Assembly: GCA_012295275.1 (NCBI GenBank)
Contig: CM022679.1
Location: 12,735,415-12,799,414 of the forward strand
Direction of reading: 5' to 3'
DNA: 64,000 nucleotides
From: Chrysomallon squamiferum
Taxonomy: Eukaryota > Mollusca > Gastropoda > Neomphalida > Peltospiridae
Of this stretch, positions 35,239 through 49,069 are shown in pieces. The notes under the pieces are model-generated. The model was not told the DNA's origin and ran no database searches. It saw nothing but the letters and a program-made list of their open reading frames with translations. Made by a program: the position numbers and the translations under genes. Numbering within the stretch: the first letter of the stretch is position 1; every line of letters starts with the position of its first letter.

Positions 35239-36222
35239 TGTGGACATATGGTTGTTTCAAAGACTATAGCTGTTCACTGCCCTCAGATTAAACATGTTTC
35301 TCCCTGAGAAACACAAAAACACAAAACCGTTTATTTAATCAAATTTTAATCCTCTTGTTTCCAACTAGGAACTAAATTATTTTTAGAACATCCTGAAATG
35401 AACTCACATTTCTACAAACAAGAAAACGTTACTGACATTAAACACTTCAACTAAAAAAGGACAGTGGAAAAAAAACAAACAAAAAAAGACAAAAAAAGAG
35501 TCATAAAAAGAGTTTATAATAAAAAGCAAGGTATTATCACTGGTATTGATTTTTATATTTCTTGAGCTATTTTAGTTCATGCATCATTATGACATTCTAT
35601 TTTTTTTTTTATCTGTAAGGAATGTTGATGAATCATTCACTTTAACACACAATAAATTCAACAAAGCAGAAATATACAAGGGCTTTTATAACACAACTTC
35701 TTGTGTTCTTGTATCATCAGGTCAGATTTGTGTCAAATACATTGATGTTTTTTTTTTTAATTTGTTTGTTTTTTGAAGCAATGATTTGTAAATAATGCAA
35801 CATAATGCATAATAAATGCAAGTCTGCAAATGAAGAAACATTAGCTAGAGCTTTTAGAATGCAATGTTGCAAGTAGAAGCAGTACCCTTAGGTCAAAACA
35901 TTATCTTTCTTTTTAATATTTTAATTATGTCAAAAGTAAGGCTGAGACTTAGATTAAATAATATTGTTCCTAAGGGATTCCATCTTCAACTATTTCAGAT
36001 ACATTTCCCAATTTCAGGAATTAACTTTTAACTTTTTTTTCTCCAAAGATTTACTTCCTGTCATACTGGAAGTTAATGTTAATATCTGAAGAAGGATGTT
36101 TTTCTTGAAAATATATTCCTTGATGCCCAAAGGGAATTTTGTGTTGTAGTATGTAAAATATTTTACTTGAATTTATACTTTCTCTTCCTGTAATTGTTGA
36201 CTTAATTCTTCTATTCATTCTG

Positions 36223-36527
36223 AAAGCCAGTGATTGTGTCAAGTATAAAAAGCCAGTGATTGTGTCAAGTATAAAAGCCATTGATTGTGTCAAGTATAAA
36301 AGCCATTGATTGTGTTAAGTATAAAAGCCAGTGATTGTGTCAAGTATAAAAGCCATTGATTGTGTCAAGTATAAAAGCCATTGATTGTGTCAAGTATAAA
36401 AAGCCAGTGATTGTGTCATGTATAAAAAGCCAGTGATTATGTTAAGTATAAAAGCCAGTGATTATGTTAAGTGTAAAAGCCAGTGATTGCTTCAAGTATA
36501 AAAGCCATTGATTATGATAAGTCTAAA
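36223..36527. repeat. Minisatellite, 25-bp unit, 12 copies
   Basis: The AGCCA[G/T]TGATT anchor starts at 36225, 36251, 36276, 36301, 36326, 36351, 36376, 36402, 36428, 36453, 36478 and 36503. Unit form is AGCCAGTGATTGTGTCAAGT plus ATAAA. Copies vary mainly at G/T six bases in, at GTCAAGT/GTTAAGT, and in A-run length. A decayed thirteenth copy follows. No non-repeat spacers, so it is not a CRISPR array. Confidence 0.97.
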
Positions 36528-39500
36528 AACAAGTAGTTGTAATAAGATATGATAACTTTAAATTATGTGTACTACACAAACTTAGTCCACACTGATTCAC
36601 AGTCAGACAACTGAACAGTCTAACAGTTTATAAAAAACGCAGACAATCTTGGCCACTTGATACATCTTTTAGCCAAATGATACAGATAGTTATAATTTAT
36701 AACTGTATTTAGATCCATTAATTTTTTTTTAATCATTATATGTATGGTTATATAATACATATGTATTAAAGGTACAAATGACACAGAAAGTTTTGCAATG
36801 TAAATCTTTCAAGGTGTAAGATAACAAAAAACAATTTTTGAAAGACTCAGACATTTATTAAAATAATAATAATAAAAAATCACCTGTTAACTATGTTTGC
36901 AAATATTTTATATTCAGTCATGATGTAATACATAATTACAAGTGATGGGCATAATTATGCACTTTACAGGTGACAGTGATGAAGAAAAGTGTGTATTGGC
37001 TGAAGTGTTTCATTGAACTTTGCACGGACCAAGATGGCTATCAATAATTCAGATCTGAAGTAACAGATTTGAGCCAAGTTAAGAATTAAATATAGATCAA
37101 AGAACAGACTGATCCATTTGTAGCACTGCTGAAAGAGTTTAAAAAGGAGAGAGGAGAGGCTGGAATGATGAACAACTTGCACTTGCATATATTTCATTAG
37201 GGAAAGGTTTTCTGGTACACACACTGAACATACCTAATCTAATGTCAAAACAATTTATGTGATTTTCAGTGAACAGAAATCAGAAATAATGGGGGTAAAA
37301 AGATGGTCTGGAAATAAGCATATTAAACTGAGATCAATAAAAACTTATTGATTTCTGCAAAGATATGTGAATTTGCACAGTGTTTAGTTAATCAACAGAA
37401 AACATTTAAGGTATTTTATAAATTCATTATATATCATTAACATAATCTGCCTCAATTAGTTTCACCTTGATGAACTGGTATTAGAAAAATGTCCAGAAGA
37501 TATTTTTAAGTTAACTTTTTTAACTTCTCTTTATACATACAAACACATCCTGACAAAAACAATTCCACAAAAATTCTCATAGCTACTAACTTTTTTTCAT
37601 ATGGAACTAGAAGTTTGAACTTGACAGGTATAAATTTAGATGGATGTAAAACAAATTGTCATTACTTCATACATTCACTTCACAGTGATTTATTTTTGTG
37701 TTTGGATATCATTATATATTCATTCATTAACTTTCAATAAACGAGATAATAAAACCTGCAATATCAACCATTCTTTTTTTTTTCTCTCTTTCAGAATGGA
37801 GGTAAATAACAAGGGCAATGAACCCAAGCTAAGGTCTGGAACAATATGAGCACAATTTACAATGACACATTGGTTTTGGAATTGTTTAAGGCATATTACC
37901 ATGCTTAAATAGGTTAAGTTAAGGAAAAAACTGGAAAAAATTGGCATCATAAATTTTTTGTGACATTTAAAAAAAAATAAAGAACAGAATGATTACTTGC
38001 TGAGTATTTTTTTATTTTTTATTTATTTTAAATTTTTTTTTTTTTTACATTATAATTTTGTAATCTGATGGAAATTACAATACCAATAAAACGTAGAAGC
38101 ATAAATTCAAAATGAATAAATAATCACAGAGTCTATGAGTATTTCCACATAAAGATTGGTTCTTCTACTTGTAATACCTCTGTTAAAAAGATACATAGAA
38201 ATCTTGTTTTATATAATGTAACTAAAGTAATTTGTAAAAAAAGAAGTCGATTGCAGCTTAAAAACAAAAAAAATAAAGAATAAAAAATGAACATGAAAAA
38301 GCTGTGTGTATACAAACGTATCACATATATTAAACATGAATATACAAACAGACTTAAGTGTGTATATTAATACCTATACGTTTAAACAAAAAATCAAAAC
38401 CAAAACCCTTAAAAAAAAAAACAAGAATATTTTTTGCTAAATGTTAGCTTCATTCTGTGTTTACAAACATTTACAGAATGTGCCAACAGATTTATAAAGC
38501 CTGTTTCTTTTTCAACAACTTTTTCTAATGAATTATTTTTAAACCAACACACACACACACAAACAGAAGCATGCAATTGTACACTCAAGTACATGCAACT
38601 GCACACATATATGCACACACATTAGCACATAAACACACATACATCACATGTAAATTCATACACAGCAGACATTTAAATAACAGACAACATTTTAGATTTA
38701 ATAACAGATCAATCACAAACACATTAATAAACAAAAACTGTCATTATTACATATTTAATTCCTCTGTTTTACGTAGAGAAGAGAGGAAAGAGGCGTGGAC
38801 GCTTTGAAGACATCAGTGTGAAATGGGAAAAACGAGTGTTACAAATCTAATAACACTTCTCAAGTTGATTCCTATTGATTTGTGTCTGGAAACAAAACAG
38901 ACAAGCAAAGCAGCACATATCAAATTAAAAACACAATTCTTCACCAGTTCAGTATTGTATTACAAATTTAATTTTACAAATGACAAACAGAAAAAAATAA
39001 CTTTTACTCTCTTTTTCATCATTTTTTGTTGTTTTTTTAATTTTCTTTTATTATCTTTTCCTTTTTGAATTGCATGCCAACCAACATTAAATTAACTATA
39101 CATTCTCAAATCTTTACCTTCCCAGTGACTTGTTAAGATGAAACGCACATGAATTATGTATAGGAAAAGTGATATTAACATGCAACATATATTGGTATTT
39201 TTCAATTAATAAATGAAACATCAATATTACTCAAGTTTTTGTTGTTGTTGTTTTTGTTGTTTTCTTTCTTTGTGTTTTTCATTATTATTTTTTTTTTATC
39301 CCTAAATTACTACTGAAATTAAAAACTTTAGCAGATCATGCTATGGTTAAAATATTACATTACAGACATTTTTGATCATGTCCCACCAAATATTATTTCT
39401 TATTCACATACTAAAATGCCAGCCAGAAGCCACATACACAAATTTAATATTGGCACAAATGTCAGAAGTGTTTATAATCCATATAGCAGACCTTAAATGA

Positions 39501-39959
39501 ACTTATTTCTATTTACTTCTCTTCCAAATGATGATTTATTATGTTATGTTCCAGACGCAATACACTCACAATACGATCTTGTCATGACTGCTATTATTTA
39601 ACAAACATCAGTTCTTTTGTTATCGTTTTTGTGTGGGTGGATGGGTCTGAACAACATTTGAGAGGAAACCTGTTGCTGCTGCAGGGGATAAGCTGTTCTT
39701 ATCAATCAGCAAGAAGGGATCTTGTACTTAATTCTTTCCATAAGCTGGAAATCACTTTATATGATCTCATGGGGTCATGTTTGTTACATTAGACTGGATG
39801 ACTACAGATGGATAAAGTATTTGTTATGAGAGATACTTATTCAGAATGAATGATATAAAATTATGTATAAAATCAAAAGCATTGAAAAGCTGACAGGAAT
39901 TTATAATAATATGAAATACAATATTTCCTTGGAAATTTGAATGTCTGGATCAATTTGAT

Positions 39960-40110
39960 ATATAGTGTTTTTGTCTGGTCTGTCTGGGTGTTTTGGTTTG
40001 TGTGTGGGCATGCATATGCACAAACATATATGTGTCTGTCTATATGCATGCATGTATGTATGTATAAATGTGTGTATGTTTGCATGTATGCACTTCACAC
40101 ATATGGTTAT
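39960..40110. repeat. TGTG/ATGT low-complexity tract
   Basis: GTCTGGTCTGTCTGGGTG, then ATGCATGCATGTATGTATG and TGTATGTTTGCATGTATG patterns. Confidence 0.8.
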
Positions 40111-41099
40111 AACATATAAACATGTTTTTTGTTGTTGTTGGTTTTTTTTGTTCATAATGTTGTGTCTGAACAGAGAACTTAAACAGTATGAAATGATTTG
40201 ATTTGGCTGAAGGCACACCTGTAATGAAGCAGGTATATTTAAGTGGTCTGACAATCAGTTGCAGATGCCTGTTCTCTTATCTAAGGTACGGCTAACCAAG
40301 CCCACATATTCAATGATGGTCAGTGTTATCTTTGTACTAAACAAACTGTAAATGAAGAAAAGATATTCCTCTTGGCTTAGATTTATATCTTGATGAAAAA
40401 CTGTTCTAAAAATCAAATTTTCTTTGCACTTTTAAGGTTAATTATAACTACATTCAAAAGTATCATCATTTTTTTTTTATGGTAAAGTGGTGAAAATCCC
40501 CATGCAAAACAGACACCCACAAAAAAAAAATCAACTCTTTTTAACAGCTAAATTCCAAGCATTATTACATCATTATTTTTCATGAAAAAGTCATGAAAAT
40601 CATTAACTCCATTTACATTTTCATCAGTCATAAATTCAATTGAATGCTTAATACCCTAACAACTAATTCTTGTTTTGATAAAACATTTTGGTTTTTATTT
40701 TATTTTTTATTTGATTTTATTTTTTATTTTATTTTTGTATTTGATGTCAGTATCATGCCTGTAGGAGATGCTTTCAGAATACAAGGAAATAAGCATGTTA
40801 GAGAAGTCTGGGGAAAAATCCATCAAAGCATGTCGATCTCCTGGGATTTAGAAAAAGATCTACTCGGGCTTGCTTGTACTGCAGCATTCACCATTAAACA
40901 AGTCTTCATTTCTGAACTAATCAAAGCTGTAGCATCATTTCCTGCAATGAATCACCGTCAACACAGCCATAACCAGAATCAGGCTCATTTCGTTTTGCTT
41001 CTTGCTGTTTTTCTCATACTTCATTGGTTCCATCAGTGTAGATATTATTTTTTTATTTATTTTGGTGTCTTTTATTTTCATCATTAAATTTATTTTTAA

Positions 41100-41737
41100 A
41101 AAAAAGTCTTTATCTTTGTAGTGTTAACCATCGATGTGACAAATTTCTTTTTTCTTTTTTTTTTTTTTTTTTAATCATTTTTGGGTTGTTTTAAACATCA
41201 TTCTGAAAAAACTAAATTATCATGATCTTTATTTTTATTATCTACCTTTTTTTGCATATAAATCTTTTATTTCCAGCAGTGAAAGCAACTGCACATCATC
41301 TTTGAAGTTTTAACTTTATTACAACTTATTTTGGTTTTTAATTTTTATTATTATCAAATTTTTTTTTTTTTTTTTTTTTGTTGTGGTGTTGAGCACCTAT
41401 ATTTTATTTTTATTATCTTTTTAAAATTATCTTTTCTATGCAACATTATATATCAAATATAAAGTATTTTGGTGTTTATTTCATTTTGATGTGATTTTTC
41501 TTTGTAAAACTTCTTGCATTTAGATCAAAACACATTTTATTGTAATTTTTATTCTCTTTTTAAAATAATCTTTTCTATGTAGCATTAAAGACTAAACGTG
41601 AAGAATCTTTATGTTTTTGTTTGTGTTATTTTTCATTCTGATTTAATTTCTGTTTTACTTTTTAAAATTTCTTGTCATTACAATGTCAGGCATCAATATA
41701 TATACAAAACGTATGTTTTATTTTAATTTTTATTATT

Positions 41738-41777
<40 letters not shown>

Positions 41778-41925
41778 TTGTGTACAGCATTGCAGACAAA
41801 CATGAAACATGTTTGTGTTTTTATTTCTGTTATTTTTAATTCTGTTTTAATTTCTGTTTTACTTTTTAAAAAAATGTCTTGTCTTTACAATGTTGAGCAC
41901 CAATGAGAAAGGAGAAAAAAAAAAA
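41100..41925. repeat. Decayed tandem array, ~140-205-bp unit, four to five copies
   Basis: CTTTTCTATG..AACATTA at 41431, CTTTTCTATGTAGCATTA at 41570 and CTTTTGTGTACAGCATTG at 41775 begin successive units. Weaker starts lie near 41107 and 41262. Each unit also contains a TTTTATTTCTGTTATTTTT-like block, CTGTTTTACTTTTTAAAA and CTTGTCTTTACAATGTTGAGCA-like ends. An A-run at about 41739-41773 interrupts the array. Confidence 0.8.
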
Positions 41926-42980
41926 AAAAAAAATCAATCAGTTTCTCTGAGATTTCTCTCAATGCCGGATTACACTGAGCTCACTGTATATTGATTTTAC
42001 TCGCATCTTTTCAACAAGACAGACTGGTAAATGGTAACTGCAGTTTAATTGTTTCATTGCATGAGTGTTGTAATATCCACAAGACAGTCGACTGATTTGC
42101 CAGCCCCAGCCACTGTTCAAGCTGCAACCCTGAGTACAGGAATTGGTTATTAAACTGGCGGCTAAGTACTGTCATCAGAACTCTTCTCTGACCAATGTTC
42201 ACTGGGATACATTCACTGCAAAGTGGACGGTGGTTACTCCTCTCAATGCATGCTTTGTAAGCTAGACCACTGGTGTTGTGTATAATTAAGTCAAGTTTTC
42301 ACTTTCTTATAAAGACACAGTTGATGACTTTCTCAAAATTGTGTTTTTATATTAAAGATGAATACAGTTATGATATTCAGACTGATTTCTTAATGTTATT
42401 AAAATGGATCTGTATTGGCAAATGAAAGTATGTGATATATATATATATATGTGCAAGTCTAATGTCTTGTAATCTGCAATTTGGCATCTGGAAACTAATA
42501 AACAATCTAAAATCCTTATCCAAACTGATAAAAGAGGAGCTAACAAAAAACAAAAACAAAATAATAATAATAAAATAAAAATAATAATAATAATGAAAAT
42601 GGATTTAAAATAAAAAATGTCAGAAAATGCTGAATTATCATAAAGTTGATTTCTTCCTGGTTTCTAACAATGATAATAAATTGTCATTTCCTTATGCTGA
42701 TCTGCGCCAATAAAGTGAAGTAACTGCCAGCTACAAATGTCAGTCCTCACTGATTTGTTACAGTCACAATGGAATTAATCATTTTTATTACTGTGTAAAC
42801 ACGACTGTGTCACAAAGGACACATCCCAAATCACCTGTTATCTTTCTGTTAGGTCTTATGTTCTGACAAAGTTACTAGCAAAAATAACACACCCAGATCT
42901 TCTGTATCAATGTAAGAAGCATCTAAATTATCAATTTTGTATAAATCTATTATACTTATATGCTGCACTGTGTTACTGAA

Positions 42981-42987
<7 letters not shown>

Positions 42988-43011
<24 letters not shown>

Positions 43012-43066
43012 ATTTGTTTTCTTGTAAGAAAAAGTTTTAAATAATAAAAAAAAAAAAAAAAAAAAA
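42988..43066. repeat. T24 and A21 runs facing each other (foldback)
   Basis: T-run 42988-43011 and A-run 43046-43066 separated by 34 bp. A similar pair occurs at 63563-63627. Confidence 0.9.
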
Positions 43067-44184
43067 GCTATGAGTGCATGTATTTGAAAACTCCACAATG
43101 ATATCTAAATAATTTTTATATTTATATCTATTTTTATTTATTTTAAAGTTTATATTTATAAACTGCAAGATCACATTTCAGAAATCTCTATTATTTAGTC
43201 AAACCTGGAGTGAACAAAATTATATTGCTTTATACACATTATGATCTATATTAATGAATGTTTCTTTTACTTTAAAAAAAAAAGAAGATATCACACACAA
43301 AAAGCAATAGTCTCAATACAACTTAGTTACAATGCAAGCTGGTCTGTATTAATACGATGCAAAAATTTTGTGAAATAAATTGTAATATCTTCAAATATAA
43401 TCTGGATATTATTTATTGGAAAAATATAAATAGGTTGGACCCAATAAATAGCCATCATATTGGTAGAAAATCATTAAACAATAATTTTATTGGCACAGAG
43501 TCACAGGATAACAAGATGTACATAAGCATCAGGATCATATTCTTAATCAATTAGGTCAGCTTTAACTTGTATTTAACCAGTCGCTAATCAGTTTATTCTC
43601 ACCTAACCAGGTCATCCATGAGGTAAAACTTATCTCAGGTGAATATTGTTAGAACTAATGTTTTCACTTTACAGTGTCTGTATATCACTGTCTGAAGAGT
43701 TTGGTACAGTTTGTAGAAAACTCGATTAAGATGTGAAGGTTTGCTGGATCAAACCTCATCAGTATATTCACAAGCTTTTTTCCAATGCAGATAACCAGTT
43801 TATGCCTGTTTTTAAATAAGCAATGATTTTATGCATTTTTCCAGTATATGGGAATGTGCAAAAGAACCCTAAATGCTAATCATTAATAGAGGTATATGGA
43901 CTAAATGCAGATATTTTTCTTTTTTAATAATACAACAATAAAAGTAATTCCAAAAATCATTAGAATCACATTTAATACATTTTCATATATACCATATTGA
44001 GATATTAAACATTCATTCAGTCATCTATTCAATTTACTTTGAAATCAGTGGATAATATTCAAAAACCTCATTTTGCTTGTTTATGAAAAATCCTGACTCA
44101 GTCAATGTCTCTAAAGAACCATTTTAACAAAGCACATTTATCTTGATTTATTAACCTATAAACTCCATCAACTCAACTGTGTTG

Positions 44185-44531
44185 AAATTTAAGTACAGTC
44201 CTAGACAAAATGTGGTTCAAACACACTGATGTAGAAAGCATTTTAAAATTATGTATTAAATAAAACCGCCAGAGTTAAGTACAGTCTTATTCAACATAGT
44301 GTTTAAAAATATCAATGCAAAAAGCATTTTAAATTATGTACTATTTCAAAAATAATGTTTGAACTCCTTTGATTTAAAAAAAAAAAATAAATAAACTGTT
44401 GTAAAATAAATCTTTGCAGGGAGCTTCTTCAAATCAGATACCACCTCAGATTTTATGTATTTAAATCCTTCTGCTTAAAAAAAAAATGAAAATAAAATAA
44501 ATAACAAAATAAAAAAGAAAGAAAAGAAAAG

Positions 44532-44568
<37 letters not shown>

Positions 44569-44700
44569 GGTATTGTTAAGTACAGTCATATCCAAAATGG
44601 AGTACAAACATATCTTCACAGGAAGCATATTTAAAATCAGATTTCATATCAAAAAATATAAAGTAAATCATTCTGTTTTAAAAAAAAAAAACCCACAAAC
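44185..44700. repeat. Decayed tandem array anchored on TTAAGTACAGTC
   Basis: TTAAGTACAGTC with a following ATTCAACAT or ATCCAAAATGG block occurs near 44188, 44274 and 44576. Each is followed by a GAAAGCATTTTAAAATTATG or GGAAGCATATTTAAAATCAG block. A fourth partial copy (GGGAGCTTCTTCAAATCAG) lies near 44420. A runs at 44529-44566 split the array. Confidence 0.7.
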
Positions 44701-47633
44701 CCCCACAACATCACCAAAATTAAGAAGGAATAATTTCTAAGTAATGCATCCTCCAGCCTACTGCACATTAAAAGATGCTCCATCGAAACCCTATTTAAAC
44801 TTCTTCTTTTTTTAAACTCTTCTTCTGACATTCTCTTCTTCTCATGTCTTGACATCTCTGCTATAATTCATCTTGCACAAGGAACTTGCAGCTTAATGAA
44901 TGCCGTCAGGTTAGGAAGACTATAAAAATTTGTGCTGCAACAAAATCTTTATTCTTTTGAAGAATGGCTAAAACAAATCAATATATTTATTACATAATTT
45001 GCAGTTCTTGCTCCATTCCATGCCTTCCAATCAGTTCCAACACAAAGCTGCAATTAATGCAATGACAGGGTAACCAGAGGAAAACATAAATTGCTAAGAT
45101 GAATCTCACTTCAGGCTTTGTGATTATGGAATTTTATAGCATGATAATGAATTGGACAAAGTATTTTTGGTATAAGACTTAGTTCTGGAAGTAGCTGGAC
45201 TCAGTGGATCACCTGGTCATAAAGGCTTGGATTTTACTCATTTCTAGTTCCAATGAAAGCTCTGAGATGGGCCAAATATTCCTTTCCAGATCATTTAAAT
45301 AGTTTGAAATTGATTCGAAACAGATGACTGGACAACATTCTTTTGATATGTTGCTATAGAAACACATTCAGACTGCAAAAACAACTGTCTGTCCTGAAAC
45401 AGGAGCAACAATCAATTTTACTGTTTCTTTGTCTAAACAGAAACAATAAATTTCATTGTTACAACTGTCATAATCAAATTAATGATTTCGATCATTTTCT
45501 AAACAAGAGGATGTTATGAATGACATAAAATATTTGTTTCACCTTTCTTCCAATATTCATCTGTCTTCTTCATTATGTTTCTACCTTGATTTCTAACTCT
45601 GTTGATGCCTGGTTTATCTGATTCAGCATGAATGAATAAATATTTAAACAAAATCCAAACAAACAATTACAAATTAGTAACTGACTGACGAACTGAAAAA
45701 GAATGATACTGTTGTCAAATCAATCAGAATGGGTTTTTGTTGTTTTTCAATTTTTTATTTCTCCACCTCTAAAACAAAATATTTCAAAATAAAATGCTAG
45801 CCAGAATGTAAGCTTTTATAAAGCTGTACATCTCAAGCAGAAGAATAATGAAACCATTCCTTTATGATATTCAACAACAGAGCTATTTAGTTGGAATTGG
45901 GCATTTTGAAATTACTGTGTAGAGACATTTGTTTTCCCTCCAGGCGACTTCATAAGGAATGAAATTACTAACATTAATGCAGAGAAAATCCAGAAAAGTA
46001 TAACATGAAAATTGGTGTGGTTAAGTCTGCTACATAATTCTTTTTTGCATTTTTTCTTCTTTTTTTTTCTTCTTTGCTTTCAATATGAAATATTTACATA
46101 TTTATAAGTATATTTTTCTAAAATAATTTAGATCATTTTCAAAATGAACATTATTAATTATTAAAAATTAAATTTCTTTTTTAAAGACAATTATAGCCGT
46201 ACATTTTTCTTTTTTAAATTGTTTAACAAAACATGTACAATAACTGCAGATTGTTTTGGATTACCTTACTTTTATTTATTCACATGTTAACAATATTAAT
46301 TACTTATTTATTTATTTATTTATTTATTTACTGATCAGCATTTCCATAATGTAAAATGATATACAAGTCATCAAATCACATTTTTAAGTGGCAGAACAGT
46401 AACAGCACTATTCAGGTTTCACGTGTAATACACCACACTGACATACATATGCACTGTTGTCAGTCAGTGCTACAAGACCAGGAAACAAACTGATTGCCTC
46501 TGAAGAGGTAGCTATCAGAGTTATTCAACACTTCACCCAGATAGCTGTGTTGGGTAACAAATATATTAAACATGTTTGATGTTCAACCATTGCTGTTAAT
46601 GTTGTGAGATACTGGGAGGAAGTTTTAGTACCAGTTGCCCAGAGAGGACTGATGTGATGTAGAAGAATGATTTTCTCTCAAAATATCACTTTCTTACTAA
46701 CATTAACAGCATAGAAGATAAGGTCTTAAGTATTTTTCAAAATGGTGAATGAAACAGAATATTCAAGAAAGAATAATTAATTCACTGTCTGCCCTTTGTA
46801 GTGCTTAATATAGTATTTCAAGATGTTCTTACCATTTAGCAGGAAGAAATCTGCACAAAAATAAACCTATATTGAGTTACTGGTTGGAATGGTAAAAAAC
46901 AAGTGAAACCCATTAAGAATGCCTAGCAGTGTAACAACATTGCCCAAAACTTACTTGAAAATGGGTTTAATATTTCAATGTATATGATATTTAAGTCCCA
47001 AGTTTATCATTGCTTTGTCAAGGCTGAAGTCACTGAATCAGTAAAGAACTTAAAATTCAAATGATGTCCTTCAAGGATCATCGATAACTCTAGGCCATAA
47101 GCTTAAATTCATTTCTGGGTTGAAATCGGGAAGAAAAACAAGTCTTTGAAAGAAGAAAAGCATGATTAGATTGTCCATTTATATTCATATCATAATTTGA
47201 AATTATTATAATTGTTAGGATAATAATTTTTGACAATAATCACTTTTTGGTAGTGTTTGATACAGGTTTGTACTGTCTTGTTAATATAGAAAAACAAAAA
47301 ACATACAAACTCAACAACAACAAAAAAAAAAAACCCCAAAAACAAAAAAATTCAAGGACAGCCAAAAGAAATGAAATAACAACAGTGTAAAACAGTATTA
47401 CTGCCTGTCTAGTTGAATCAGACACATTTTGACAAATTACACACTTCAAATTATGACTTTACATTAAACCTGCATTCATCTTTATGCAAATAAATTTTCT
47501 CTTTTCTTGTTTTGTAATTATATATAAAAAAAACAAGTCTGAAATAGATTTACTATGTGAAATAAATAATGGCTTTGGGACATTCCTATTTCATCCTCAA
47601 TCAATCAAAGTAAGAACCTTATATATTTATATA

Positions 47634-47696
47634 TTTATATATATATATATATATATATATCAAGAAAGAGATAGAGAGAGAGCTATGATATATAAG

Positions 47697-47724
<28 letters not shown>
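47634..47724. repeat. (TA)n, GA and (ATT)n microsatellite cluster
   Basis: TA run about 47634-47660, a short AGAGAGAG block, then (ATT)8 at about 47700-47724. Confidence 0.92.
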
Positions 47725-47728
<4 letters not shown>

Positions 47729-49069
47729 TATTATAAGAATTTTGCTTTATTTATTTATTACACTTCATTTATTCACTGAATTTTTTAAAGTTTATTTATA
47801 AAATTTTATTTTTTGTTTAATTGCTACATTTCATATTCATTTATTTACGCAAAAATTACAGCATAACCTTAAACTTATTTAACATGTTTACATGACAGCA
47901 GGGGAAAAAATTAAAAAAAATAAAAAAATAAAATCCTTTTTTTTTTTTTTCCAATCCATTTTTTGGGGGAAAAAAAGCAATACTGAAGTGCCTGGAATCC
48001 TCTTAAGCTTGGACAGAAATGTGTCGTCATCAGTTACCAAGTCAAGAGGTTATCATAAAACGGCTTGATACTAGAACAACACTTAAGAATGCTGTGTTCA
48101 CACTTAGTATCAACAAGACTGTCAATTTCTTCCTCTGATCCCTATAATGATTTTCGTTACAGCATTACGCTTCCATCTGCAGAAAGAAACCAATCGGCAA
48201 TAATCAGCCTGTGCGCCTCTGATGTGAGGTGCTTGTTGCCATTAATTCAATAAAGCTGGTTGCAAATCACATTTTGTGTTTACAGTATGGACAGGGTGAC
48301 GGCTATCTTTTTCTTTTTTTATTACCAAAGACTGGGCATGTTTAAAAAGCATGCATCGCGCTCTATATTTGACACAGATAAAATTTTATTTAAGTGCCTA
48401 AACCTGTATTAGGGAAAAGAAACTGTAATTTAAATGTTTTTTTTTGTAAATAAAAAAAATGGGTGGAATAATGAGAAAAAAAATCGTGAAAGTCTGGATC
48501 TGTAATGAAGACTCATGCACAACTGTAAACAAAATTAGTAATGAAGAGAATCGGATACACTTAAATCTGGGCAGAAACGCAGACAGGGAAAACAGACAAA
48601 ACAAATACCTGATACACACTAAGAAAGAAACGCAAACACATAACAATACAGAATGGTACAGATAAACTATTGCTTATTCCCAAAACCTCACAAACAGACA
48701 ACAAATAGTCTTCAGAGTTTATTTGTAAGAAAAACATGCAATAAAACTTGTATAATATACAAACTGAACTTTCTTTTTCATAGTTATATATTATAACACT
48801 CTATGCCAAAGAAAAAGCACACACACACAAATCTCACCAGAAAAAAAGAAGAAGACAAAAATAGTAGATAATTCAATTTTCATATCTTTTTTCTGAAAAC
48901 AACAAGTAACCAATTTTTGACCTAAATTCCACTTTGTTTAAAATAATATATCAAACAGCCTTGTAAGTTAATTATTTGAACAGAGAAAGATAATTCTGTT
49001 ATACTTTAATTCTACAGTTTAAGATTCAATTACCCTAGAGTCTAATTTAACAAAACATTTCAAACTCTT

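Noticed and set aside
36223-36527. CRISPR array
   Set aside because: Units are directly adjacent with no unique spacers, and the context is an animal intron.
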